Positions 1 through 7,288 of a stretch of 14,233 nucleotides of DNA are shown here, in pieces. Position 1 is the first letter of the stretch; every line of letters begins with the position of its first letter. The notes under the pieces were generated by a model. That model was not told where the DNA came from and did no database searches. It saw only the letters and a list, made by a program, of their open reading frames with translations. This stretch comes from CAZDQL01 sp964507325 (lineage in GTDB: Bacteria > Planctomycetota > UBA1135 > GCA-002686595): the NCBI GenBank assembly GCA_964507325.1, contig CAZDQL010000130.1, forward strand, positions 1 to 14,233, written 5' to 3'. A program made the translations under genes and the position numbers.

Positions 1-3000
1 CGCGGCGGCGGGCCCGTCGGCCTGCCTCAGGGGGGCGGGCGCGTCGTCCCGAAGGTGTTCCACATCCCGATGGGGTCCGTTGATCTCACCGAGAAGCTCG
101 AAGCCGCGCGATCGGCGACCACCGACGAGGAGGGGTGGGCGCACCTGGGCCGCATTCCACTGGATTCGATCACGGTCCTGCGCTTCGAATCCGAGCTCTA
201 CGGCACCCAGAGCATGCGCTGGCAGTCGTGGGGCCAGCTACCGCGCGGGGGGACGATCGTGCTTCTGCCCGTCGGTGGTGTCCGGGGTCAGCTCACAGGA
301 GAGGGACCGCTCGGTGGGCGTACCGTCGAGCTGGCCACCCTGGCCTCCGCTCCCCAAGGATCCAGCTCCCGGAGAGGTCGCGCCACCGTGGAGACCGACG
401 ACGAGGGGTACTTCGCCGTGCCCGCCATCGCGGCGGGGACGTTGCGCCTCTGGGTCGCCCCAACCGACGCAGAACCCTCGGGTGGGTCGCTCACCGAGGA
501 GTTCGCAGTGGAGGTCGGCGGGCGCCTCGATCTCACCCTCGAGATCGAACGCGCGCTGCGGGTCACGGGCCGTCTGGTCGAAGCGGGCAGCGGGGAGCCC
601 GTTCCCGAAGTGGACGTCCTGCTCGGCGCGCTGACGGCCACAAGCGGGCGGACGGACGGGGAGGGCCGCTTCGCGGGTTGGACCGCCACCACCACCTTCT
701 CGGTGTACGTCCCCCAAGCTCCCCTCCCCTACTGCGGCAACACACATCGTCGAATCGAGGACGCGACGACTGATGATGGAGAACTCCGCCTCGAGGACCT
801 GACCCTCGAACGCGGTCGGACCCTGCGAGGCACCGTGGTCGACGAGCGGGACGAACCGCTCCCGGGCGCATGGGTGAAGGCCCTGGGGGCCGGCGGGGGT
901 CGGAGATCCAGCGGCTGGCCGCTCATCGCCATCACCGACGATGCGGGGCGCTTCGAGCTGTGCGGACTCCCCGTGGAAGGCGAGGTGGAGGTCGACGCGC
1001 AGCGGCGGGAGGCGCGCCTCGCCGAGCCCCGGGTCGTGGACCCGGACTCGGAGGAGCCGCTCGTGATCGCTCTTTCCGCGGGCGACGCCGTCCTCCCCGC
1101 GGGCCGGGTGCTCGGCCCCGATGGCGCTCCCGTCGCCGGCGCCACCGTCGAGCTCTGGGAGCGCTGGGAGGAGGGGGGGCGCGAGCGCACCGAGAGCGTC
1201 TTCCGATTCCACCCCAACCTCCTGATCCTCACCGACGCCGAAGGGCACTTCCGAGCCCCGCGCCCCCTGCCGAATCGCGGCACCTTCCGCGCGACGGTCT
1301 CGGTACCCGGCTACCCACCGGCGGAGACGGAGTGGACGCACCTCACCGACCCGGAGGCGACCCACCTCCCCGACCTCCTCCTCGAGGGGACCCGCACGAT
1401 CACGGGGGTCATCATCGACTCCGACGGCGCGCCGGTGGCGGAGGCGCGCGTCTTCCAGTCGGGGGATGGGCCGGCAGCGACGGAGACGGTCACCGATGCG
1501 GAGGGTCGCTTCGAGCTGGGCGGCTTCGTGGCGGGCCCGGTCTGGCTCTTCGCGGAGAAGACGGGGTACCGCTTCCAGGGCTCGGCGACCCCGGAGCGCA
1601 TCGAGCTCCGCCGGTTGGATGAGCCGCCGGCAGGTCCGACGGGGACCCTTCCGCCCCTGCCGCGGGGGGAGGAGCTCGCTGTCGTGCGCGCGCTGTACGC
1701 CGAACTCGAGCGAGAAGCGAGGGAATCCGGGAACCGGGGCGCGCTCTTGCGGCCCCTCGGCCTCCGGTCCCTGTACGACCCCCTGGGTGTCCTCGACGAG
1801 CTCAAGACCTCACCGCTCCCGCAAGCCTGGTTCCGAGATTCCCTGCGACGGAAGGTGGCGAATACTCTGCTGCGAAGCGACGTCGAGGAGGCCCTGGCGG
1901 TCGCCGCGACGATGGAGGGCGCGAGTTGGCGTTGCAGGAGCCTCCTCGATGCAGCAGCCATCCTCTGGGAGGAACGGGAAGAGGAACGCAGGGAGATCTT
2001 GGCGGAAGCGCTCGTCGAGGCACGGGCGATCGAAGATCCCTCCAGTCGCCTGATCAAGTTGAGTCGCGTCGCCGGGGGTTTTGCCGACGTGGAAGACCAC
2101 GACGCGGCGCGCTCGATCCTGGCGGAGGCGCTCGAGCTCGCCGAGGAGCTCCCCCCCGTCGATCTGGACGCCTTCGTCCCTGGGTACTGCGCGGTGGAGC
2201 TCGCCGCCTACGATCTCGAGACCGCCCTCGCCTTGGTGGCGGAGATCCCGGATCGGCTGGAGGCCGACCCGGCGCGCCACCTCGCCAGCATCGCCCACGA
2301 GCTGGCGGATCGCGACCCCGCGGCGGCGGAGCGGGTCCTCGCCCGAGTCAAACACTGGAACCAGGAACGGATCCTCCCCCGGGTCGTGCACCGCATGGCC
2401 CCCGTCGACCTCCCGCGCGCGCGTCGCCTGGCGAGGACGATCGAGTCGCCGTACCTGCGCGCCCACGCCGAGGCGGGAATCGCCCTCGCCCTCGTGGACG
2501 CGGGCGGGGACGCCGCAGGGGTGGCTCCGGAGCTCCTGGAATCCGCCTACGCGCAACTGGAGGCGAAGGCGTGCTCCGGTGAGCACGTCGGGAGCGGCTC
2601 CTCGAACGCCGCCTGCGTCGCCGCCGCCCTGCTGCCGATCGTCGAGCGGGCCGCGCCGGAGCGGCTCCCCGAGTTCTTCTGGAGGTCGCTAGCGATGCGC
2701 CCCCCTTGGCCCGAACCCCGCCTCGGGACGGAAGGGCTCGGCCGCGACGCGACCCTGGCCCTGCTCCTCGCCCGCTACGACCGGGGCGTTGCGCGGCGGC
2801 TCCTGGACCGCCACCTGGAGCGCCTCCACGAGCTCACGACCCGTGGCGGCGAGCTGAGGCTCCTCTTCCCTGCGGTCGCCGCCATCGACCCGCGGGAGGG
2901 GGCAGAGCTGCTGCGCCGCGCGCAGGCCTCCGAGCGCGAGGAGCTGCGGCGGGTCGCGAAGGAGGCCCGCTACTCCGTGGCGGGCCTCCTGGCCCGGGCC

Positions 3001-3069
3001 GGCGGGGAGCGCTCGAAGTACGCGGTCCGAATGGGAGTCAGACTCAAGGACCTCGACGAGGAGGATTGA
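1..3069 (+). CDS. Carboxypeptidase-regulatory-like repeat protein with helical C-terminal solenoid (5' partial)
   Basis: The frame is open from base 1, and codons 1-54 read as ordinary coding sequence, so the real start lies upstream and the GTG at 55 is probably internal. The N-terminal half (to about base 1590) holds about six beta-sandwich repeats of the carboxypeptidase regulatory-like type. Each has a G-x-V/L-x-x-x-x-G-x-P-V/L-x-x-A/V-x-V strand pair and a TD-(A/D/E)-(E/A)-G-(R/H/Y)-F turn, for example near 565-715, 823-1005, 1090-1335 and 1396-1590. From about 1660 to 3060 the protein becomes Ala/Glu/Arg/Leu-rich helical hairpins, resembling TPR- or HEAT-like solenoids. Such proteins are usually exported and bind partners or surfaces; no catalytic motif is visible. 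The N-terminus that would show a signal peptide is missing. Its last codons (DEED) contain the ribosome binding site of the next gene, which starts 2 nt after the stop. The domain call is firm; the function is unknown. Confidence 0.85.
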   Translation, partial: RGGGPVGLPQGGGRVVPKVFHIPMGSVDLTEKLEAARSATTDEEGWAHLGRIPLDSITVLRFESELYGTQSMRWQSWGQLPRGGTIVLLPVGGVRGQLTGEGPLGGRTVELATLASAPQGSSSRRGRATVETDDEGYFAVPAIAAGTLRLWVAPTDAEPSGGSLTEEFAVEVGGRLDLTLEIERALRVTGRLVEAGSGEPVPEVDVLLGALTATSGRTDGEGRFAGWTATTTFSVYVPQAPLPYCGNTHRRIEDATTDDGELRLEDLTLERGRTLRGTVVDERDEPLPGAWVKALGAGGGRRSSGWPLIAITDDAGRFELCGLPVEGEVEVDAQRREARLAEPRVVDPDSEEPLVIALSAGDAVLPAGRVLGPDGAPVAGATVELWERWEEGGRERTESVFRFHPNLLILTDAEGHFRAPRPLPNRGTFRATVSVPGYPPAETEWTHLTDPEATHLPDLLLEGTRTITGVIIDSDGAPVAEARVFQSGDGPAATETVTDAEGRFELGGFVAGPVWLFAEKTGYRFQGSATPERIELRRLDEPPAGPTGTLPPLPRGEELAVVRALYAELEREARESGNRGALLRPLGLRSLYDPLGVLDELKTSPLPQAWFRDSLRRKVANTLLRSDVEEALAVAATMEGASWRCRSLLDAAAILWEEREEERREILAEALVEARAIEDPSSRLIKLSRVAGGFADVEDHDAARSILAEALELAEELPPVDLDAFVPGYCAVELAAYDLETALALVAEIPDRLEADPARHLASIAHELADRDPAAAERVLARVKHWNQERILPRVVHRMAPVDLPRARRLARTIESPYLRAHAEAGIALALVDAGGDAAGVAPELLESAYAQLEAKACSGEHVGSGSSNAACVAAALLPIVERAAPERLPEFFWRSLAMRPPWPEPRLGTEGLGRDATLALLLARYDRGVARRLLDRHLERLHELTTRGGELRLLFPAVAAIDPREGAELLRRAQASEREELRRVAKEARYSVAGLLARAGGERSKYAVRMGVRLKDLDEED
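3058..3064 (+). promoter_or_regulatory. Ribosome binding site inside the end of the upstream gene
   Basis: GAGGAGG lies 7 nt before the ATG at 3072 and is embedded in the last codons of the upstream gene. It fixes the start of the downstream gene at 3072 and suggests that the two genes are translated as a coupled pair. Confidence 0.7.
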
Positions 3070-3071
3070 CC

Positions 3072-4244
3072 ATGGAATCGCTGCGAATCGCCACCCTCGC
3101 CCTCCTCGGTACGGGAGCGGCTGCCTCCCCCACCGATGACTGGGCCTACGTCTCCGGCGGGTCCGGACCCGCCCACTCCCGTCCGCGGGCGCTCCACCTC
3201 GCCGCCGAACCGCCCGTCGACGTCACCGAGGAGGTCCCCTACCGCGGCACCCAGCGCCGCTACGCCCAGATCCGCTACGGGCGCCCCGACTCGATCCGCG
3301 TGACGGTGGTGCTGGACCTCCTCTCCAACACCGAAGCGGACCTCTACGTCGACGCCGATCGCGATCGGCGCATCCAGCGGTCGGATCGCGTCGACCCCAT
3401 CGTCGCGGGCGATCGGGAGTGGCGGCTGCCCCTGACCGCCGTGCGCGGCGTGGGCAACACCGGGCCCGAGCGCACCGTCGCCCTCCGGCGCAGCCGAGGC
3501 GGGGGGGTGCTCTCCTTCTGGACTGTGGGGTACCTCGAGGGTCCCGCCCAGATCGGCGAGCGGTCGGTCGGCGCGGTGCGCATCGACGGCGACGGCAACG
3601 GGCTCTTCGCGGATCCCCTGGACCGCTTCCTGCTCGACCTGGACGGGGACTCGCGCTTCGATCCCCTCTCCGAACGCTTCGCCTACGCGACCTTCCTGCG
3701 CCTCGGCGACGAGCGCTGGGTCGTGCGGAGCGATCCGGGGGGGGACTGGCTGCGGCTCGAGCCCCTGGAGGGGACGGGGAGTGTCACCTGCGACCTCCCC
3801 CACCGCGAGGGGGCCTCGGTGGCCGACTTCCAAGCGACCCTCGTCGGTCGGGACGGCTCCCCGGCCTTCGTGGGCGCCGTCGGCGAGGACACGACGCTGC
3901 CGATCGGGGAGTACCGCCTCGGGACGCTCGCCTTCAGCTTGAGGCAGGGGGACGGACGTCCGGTGAGCTACGTCTTCTCCGACCGGGTCGGCGAGCGCCC
4001 CCGTTGGTTTTCGGTCGAGAGGGACGGGCAGACGGAGATCGACGTGCTCGGGCGCCTGGAGTTCGGCCTCTTCGCGAGTCCCGTGCATCTGGAGTGCCGG
4101 CCCGGGGACGGATTGCTGGTGCAGCCCCTCCTGCGCACCTCGACCGGATTGGAGATCACCACCAGCTCCTCCGGGAGGGCGGAGCTCGTCCTCGAGGCAG
4201 AGTCCGGAGAGATCCTCGGCCAGGCCACCTCCGGCTTCGCGTGA
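3072..4244 (+). CDS. Secreted protein with Asp-rich calcium-type loops, ending at an in-frame TGA
   Basis: The 390-residue product starts at the ATG at 3072, 7 nt after GAGGAGG and just past the preceding stop. A short export signal is likely: MESLRIATLALLGTGAAA, with cleavage near residue 18-19. The mature part is beta-rich. It has three Asp-rich loops resembling EF-hand or dockerin calcium sites: DADRDRRIQRSD at about residues 94-105, DGDGNG at 172-177 with DPLD after it, and DLDGD at 189-193. No enzyme family is recognised. The TGA at 4242-4244 is probably not the natural end. The same frame continues for 46 codons with typical codon use to a TGA at 4383, so the full product would be 437 codons. 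The interruption could be a nonsense mutation, a sequencing error or a recoded codon. The gene sits 2 nt after the preceding one and probably shares its transcript. Confidence 0.8.
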   Translation: MESLRIATLALLGTGAAASPTDDWAYVSGGSGPAHSRPRALHLAAEPPVDVTEEVPYRGTQRRYAQIRYGRPDSIRVTVVLDLLSNTEADLYVDADRDRRIQRSDRVDPIVAGDREWRLPLTAVRGVGNTGPERTVALRRSRGGGVLSFWTVGYLEGPAQIGERSVGAVRIDGDGNGLFADPLDRFLLDLDGDSRFDPLSERFAYATFLRLGDERWVVRSDPGGDWLRLEPLEGTGSVTCDLPHREGASVADFQATLVGRDGSPAFVGAVGEDTTLPIGEYRLGTLAFSLRQGDGRPVSYVFSDRVGERPRWFSVERDGQTEIDVLGRLEFGLFASPVHLECRPGDGLLVQPLLRTSTGLEITTSSSGRAELVLEAESGEILGQATSGFA

Positions 4245-4385
4245 GGGACCTTCTGCTCGGCCTTCGTGCAAGTGCCGCCGACGCAGGAGCCTGGACCAAT
4301 CCGCTGGGTCGTCGAGTACGACAGCGGGCCCCTGGCGGGTCGACTCTCGACGGAGAGGGAGCTGGTGGTGGTCGAGGGGGACTGA
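4245..4385 (+). other. In-frame coding continuation beyond the TGA at 4242
   Basis: Reading on in the same frame after the TGA gives 46 codons, beginning GTFCSAFVQVPP and including RWVVEYDSGPLAG, then a second TGA at 4383-4385. Nearly all third codon positions are G or C, as in the flanking genes. The residues look like the last strands of a beta-sandwich. Replacing the TGA with a Cys codon (TGC or TGT) would give a Cys-x-x-x-Cys pair (GFA-C-GTFC). I treat this as the natural C-terminus of the preceding gene, separated by a point change or by recoding. No ribosome binding site or good start codon suggests a separate gene. Confidence 0.65.
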
Positions 4386-4497
4386 TTCGGGGAGGGTCCT
4401 GGCGCCCTGCGCGAGGCCCACCTACGCTCGGCGGGTGTGGACCAGCGGCTGGGGAGAGGCTGCCACCCCTTGGCCGAACGTACCTCGGCAGCACGAC

Positions 4498-4503
4498 AAG
4501 GAG
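4498..4503 (+). promoter_or_regulatory. Ribosome binding site that decides the start at 4510
   Basis: AAGGAG is 6 nt upstream of the ATG at 4510. It supports this start over the in-frame GTG at 4435, which would place 25 hydrophilic residues before the signal peptide. Confidence 0.7.
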
Positions 4504-4509
4504 CCTGCC

Positions 4510-5259
4510 ATGCAGATCGCCACCCTCGCCCTCGCACTGGGCGCCCTCACCCCCGCCGGCGGCGGACAGGTCGCCGACCTCGCGCGCATCGAAGCTGAGC
4601 TGACGAACCTCGAGCAACGCATCTTCGAGATGCAGGTCGAGGAGTGCCGGTTGGATGCCCAGCTCGAGTGCTACTCGAAGTACCTGAAGTCGGTAGAGGA
4701 ATTCGTCGAGGTCCCGGTGCCGGGGGTCATGACGCCCAATCCGCACCACAGGCAACTGACGGCGCAGCACAAGCGGTTGAGCCTGGAGCTCCTGCTGCTG
4801 GTGGAAGGCACCGTCGCGGCCTCCACGCTGGAGCGCAAGCGAGAGGCGATCAAGGCGCAGCTGCAAGCTCTCTCACGGGAGATCGATGAGACCCCAGAGA
4901 TGCTGGAGACGGTCCCCGCCTCCGTGGAGCGCAGCCCCAACCCCGCCTACAGCGGCTTGCGGGAGCGGGTCGTCGTGTTGCAGGCCGAGCGCGCCGGAGT
5001 CGACGCCGTCCTCACGCGGCTGGTCCGCCGCAAGATGCAGCTCGAGGACCAGCGCGCGAAGCTCCTCGGGAAGCAGGATCAGGAGCGCCCCCCGATCGCC
5101 CTCCCCACCCCGAAGGAGGCTCGGCCGAGCCCCACCTCCCCGGGTCTCGAGCACCTACTGCACCTCCTGGAGCTCCAGGAACGGCAGCTGCACATGATCC
5201 AGGAGCAGATCGAGCTGACCCACGAGCAGATCCGCACCCTCAGCTCCACCGATCGCTGA
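4510..5259 (+). CDS. Secreted coiled-coil protein with internal duplication
   Basis: The 249-residue product begins with a probable signal peptide (MQIATLALALGALTPAGGG) nearly identical in its core to that of the preceding gene. The rest is almost entirely helical, with heptad-like Leu/Glu/Gln/Arg spacing at about residues 22-65, 82-130, 147-190 and 212-245, broken by Pro-rich linkers near 68-78 and 193-211. Two segments (about 61-121 and 126-188) look like copies of one another, each with a Pro-Asn-Pro turn followed by a long helix. The second copy (NPAYSGLRERVVVLQAE) resembles the coiled-coil arm of Wzz/GumC-type chain-length proteins, but there are no transmembrane helices and no kinase domain. 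I do not assign a function. A role in envelope organisation together with the two upstream secreted proteins is inference from context. The 124 nt before the gene hold no other feature that I recognise. Confidence 0.75.
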   Translation: MQIATLALALGALTPAGGGQVADLARIEAELTNLEQRIFEMQVEECRLDAQLECYSKYLKSVEEFVEVPVPGVMTPNPHHRQLTAQHKRLSLELLLLVEGTVAASTLERKREAIKAQLQALSREIDETPEMLETVPASVERSPNPAYSGLRERVVVLQAERAGVDAVLTRLVRRKMQLEDQRAKLLGKQDQERPPIALPTPKEARPSPTSPGLEHLLHLLELQERQLHMIQEQIELTHEQIRTLSSTDR

Positions 5260-5295
5260 AGGTCCGCGGTCGAGGTCGAAACCCCTCGCGATCCA

Positions 5296-5339
5296 GGCGC
5301 GCGCCGCGGGGCAGTACCGAGCCCGCCGGAGCGCGCGCC
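5296..5339. terminator. GC-rich hairpin between convergent genes, possible bidirectional terminator
   Basis: GGCGCGCGC at 5296-5304 is a perfect inverted match to GCGCGCGCC at 5331-5339. Inside the 26-nt loop, GCGGG at 5306-5310 can pair with CCCGC at 5322-5326. The element sits in the 89 nt between a plus-strand gene ending at 5259 and a minus-strand gene ending at 5349. Neither side has a T-tract, so intrinsic termination is unproven. Confidence 0.4.
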
Positions 5340-5348
5340 GTTGGAGGG

Positions 5349-7052
5349 TCAAGGCAGGTAGCGGACCTCGAGCGCATTGCTCAGGTTCGAGCCGCTCCCG
5401 CAGGGCCCCGCCGGATCGTGGTACCAGACCTGGAAGTAGCGCGTGTCGCCTGCGGCCCAGCCCCCGACGGTAGCCGGAATGGGCCCCCAGGTATGGAGAC
5501 CGTGGGCGGAGACCGGAGGGCCGAAGCGCCGCAGCCGACCGCCCGCACACCTCAGGCCGTCACCGAACATCAGGGCCGGGAAGTGGCTGGCGGTTCCGGC
5601 GAAGAGCAGTGCCGGCTGGTCCTTCGGCAGGCCAGTTGCGACGTATTGCAGGTCGTTCGCGGCGATGCTCGTGCTGCCCAGCGCGGTGAGGAAGGCGCCG
5701 TAGCCGGTGGAATTCGTGCAGCCTCTCTCGGAAGCGTCATTGTCGCAGGGGCAAGACACGCCGGCCTCGATCGCGTAGCAGAACCTCCGCAAGTGGAAAT
5801 CGGGGCAGATGCCGGAGAGGACTCGTACGCGCCCGCCCCCCTGCCAGCCCGGCCCCTGCCAGTACGGCGAGGCCATGGCCATGTCCCCGAGCCGGTCACC
5901 GTCGAGGTCGCCGAGACCCGCGAGTGCTGCGCCCGTACTGTCGTCCACTTGCCCAGCACCCAGGCGGTAGCCGAGCTCTTCACCCGTCGCACCCGAGCGG
6001 AAGCTCACCCGGTTCCGGCCGGGGGCTCCCACGGCCCAGTCGTCCTGTCCATCGAGGTCGACGTCGCCGATCGCGCACAGGGCGTAGCCGAGCTTGGCCC
6101 AGTCCTCGTCCCCATCCACGCTGTAGAGCAGGGCACGCGTGGCACCGGAGTACACCCAGGCGCGGCCGGCGTCCTGCCCAGTGCTGTCACAGCGGAACGA
6201 CCCCACTCCGAGATCCGACACGCCGTCGCCGTCGAGGTCGCCGAGGTTCGCGACGCAGTATCCGAAGAAGTCCCCCTTGCTGCCGCCAATCACGTCGTAG
6301 TCCGTGCCGTCGGCACCGGACACGATGCGCACGCGTCCCGCGTGCAAACCGCCGCCGGAGTCGTAGGGCTCGCCGAGCGCGAGCTCGCGCACGCCGTCAC
6401 CGGAGAGGTCGTCGAGGGCGCAAAGGGTCCATCCCGTGTAGTCCCCCAAGTCCCCCACCACCTCCAGCAGTAGCGCACCGGTCGCGCCCGAGCGCACCCG
6501 CACGAGTCCGTGCTGTGAGTAGGGAATACCGTAGGCGAAATCGCCGCGGCCGTCGGCGTCCCAGTCGCCGACATCGGCCACGCTATGGCCGACCTTCTGG
6601 CTGGTGTACCAGGCGTGCTCGACGAACAGGGTCGAACCGTCGCGTCCCGAGAGCACGAAGACCGATCCACCGTTCGGCGCCCCGGTCCCGTCGTAGGGCG
6701 CGCCGACGCAGAGGTCCGCGCGGTTGTCGCCGTCCACGTCCTCGAGTCCGGCCAGGGCATGGCCGAAGCGCCCATTGGGGTCGACGCCGTCGCGGCTCCA
6801 GAGCAGCACCCCCGTGGCCCCCGAGCGCAGCTCGACCCGGCCGAGATCGGAGGCGTGCCCAGGCGCGCCGATGGCGAAGTCGCGGACGCCGTCGCCGTCC
6901 GCGTCGGGCAGGCCGGTGACGGAATGGCCGTAGTCGTCGCCGGTCACGCTGTCCTCCAGGACGTAGAGGTACTGCGGCGCGCCGGTAGCTACTCCGGAGA
7001 GAAGGAGAACAGCGAGGCAAGAGCGGCCGGCAGTCGAGGTTCGGTGCTTCAT
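5349..7052 (-). CDS. Secreted FG-GAP beta-propeller protein with lineage-type C-terminal tail
   Basis: The 567-residue product has a signal peptide at about residues 1-25 (MKHRTSTAGRSCLAVLLLSG, then VATGAPQ). Seven FG-GAP (integrin-alpha-like) repeats follow, with Asp-rich calcium loops: DADGDGVRDFAIGAP near 50, DVDGDNRADLCVGAP near 105, then others near 163, 215, 272, 331 and 382. Seven repeats make one complete propeller. Residues about 434-567 form a separate tail with CPCDND, GCTNSTGYGAFLTALGS, GDTRYFQVWYHDP and SNLSNALEV, a module I associate with secreted proteins of planctomycetes. The protein is probably displayed or released outside the cell and may bind ligands or calcium; no enzymatic motif is seen. 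The ATG at 7052 has no ribosome binding site of its own and overlaps the stop of a possible leader ORF, which could couple its translation. Confidence 0.9.
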   Translation of the reverse strand: MKHRTSTAGRSCLAVLLLSGVATGAPQYLYVLEDSVTGDDYGHSVTGLPDADGDGVRDFAIGAPGHASDLGRVELRSGATGVLLWSRDGVDPNGRFGHALAGLEDVDGDNRADLCVGAPYDGTGAPNGGSVFVLSGRDGSTLFVEHAWYTSQKVGHSVADVGDWDADGRGDFAYGIPYSQHGLVRVRSGATGALLLEVVGDLGDYTGWTLCALDDLSGDGVRELALGEPYDSGGGLHAGRVRIVSGADGTDYDVIGGSKGDFFGYCVANLGDLDGDGVSDLGVGSFRCDSTGQDAGRAWVYSGATRALLYSVDGDEDWAKLGYALCAIGDVDLDGQDDWAVGAPGRNRVSFRSGATGEELGYRLGAGQVDDSTGAALAGLGDLDGDRLGDMAMASPYWQGPGWQGGGRVRVLSGICPDFHLRRFCYAIEAGVSCPCDNDASERGCTNSTGYGAFLTALGSTSIAANDLQYVATGLPKDQPALLFAGTASHFPALMFGDGLRCAGGRLRRFGPPVSAHGLHTWGPIPATVGGWAAGDTRYFQVWYHDPAGPCGSGSNLSNALEVRYLP

Positions 7053-7129
7053 TTGCGATGCGTGTTTCGATGGGCCGGGCGGCGAGCGGACTTACCGCGG
7101 ACGATGTGTCGGTGAGAGGTCTCTGCCAC
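7049..7129 (-). CDS. Possible 26-residue basic leader peptide overlapping the propeller gene start
   Basis: A GTG at 7129-7127 lies 6 nt after GGGAGG and opens a 26-codon frame rich in Arg, His and Lys (it begins MAETSHRHIVRGKS with GTG read as Met). It stops at a TGA that shares ATGA with the ATG of the downstream gene at 7052. That downstream ATG lacks a Shine-Dalgarno sequence, so translational coupling is plausible. The peptide has no signal peptide or known domain. It may instead be a chance frame in the untranslated leader; the good ribosome binding site and the exact overlap are the only support. Confidence 0.3.
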   Translation of the reverse strand: MAETSHRHIVRGKSARRPAHRNTHRK

Positions 7130-7135
7130 GGTGAT

Positions 7136-7141
7136 CCTCCC
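7136..7141 (-). promoter_or_regulatory. Ribosome binding site-like GGGAGG in the leader of the propeller gene
   Basis: GGGAGG on the minus strand, 6 nt before the GTG at 7129. It is the only strong Shine-Dalgarno match in the 236-nt gap between the two secreted-protein genes. It is too far (83 nt) from the ATG at 7052 to serve that codon directly. Confidence 0.4.
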
Positions 7142-7258
7142 GAACCGGAATCCGCGGCAGGAACTCGGAAGAAACGACTCTCCGTGTGTTCGAGTGGGAA
7201 GGTGCGGGGAGCTAGCCCTGGGGAAGACGTTGCGCGGCACCGAATTCCCGGATCCAAC

Positions 7259-7276
7259 TGCCCCGCAGCGCGGGCA
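7259..7276 (-). terminator. Hairpin just after the jelly-roll gene, possible terminator
   Basis: TGCCCCGCAGCGCGGGCA (plus-strand reading) folds into a seven-pair stem with one bulged C and a three-base loop, 12 nt past the stop of the minus-strand gene ending at 7289. There is no U-tract after it in the minus direction, so the call is tentative. Confidence 0.35.
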
Positions 7277-7288
7277 AGATGCGGATCC

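Noticed and set aside
55..57. GTG at 55 as the start of the first gene
   Set aside because: The frame is open upstream to base 1 with coding-like sequence, and the protein would start in the middle of a beta repeat without a signal peptide.
4242..4244. Genome-wide reassignment of TGA as a sense codon
   Set aside because: TGA ends nearly all other genes in the window at positions that fit family lengths and operon spacing, so the TGA at 4242 is a local event.
2970..4421. A 483-codon minus-strand frame opposite the Asp-rich secreted protein gene
   Set aside because: No signal peptide or domain. Its composition is typical of a GC-rich antisense frame, and the plus strand has the ribosome binding site and signal peptide.
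5418..6473. A 351-codon plus-strand frame opposite the FG-GAP gene
   Set aside because: The minus strand encodes seven regular FG-GAP repeats. The plus frame is a shadow of that periodic sequence.
6005..7052. Periodic GTCGCCGTCGAGGTC-like DNA in the propeller gene as a DNA repeat or CRISPR array
   Set aside because: The recurrence follows the repeated DLDGDG calcium loops at irregular spacing (about 160 nt) with variable sequence. It is protein repeat structure, not a DNA array.
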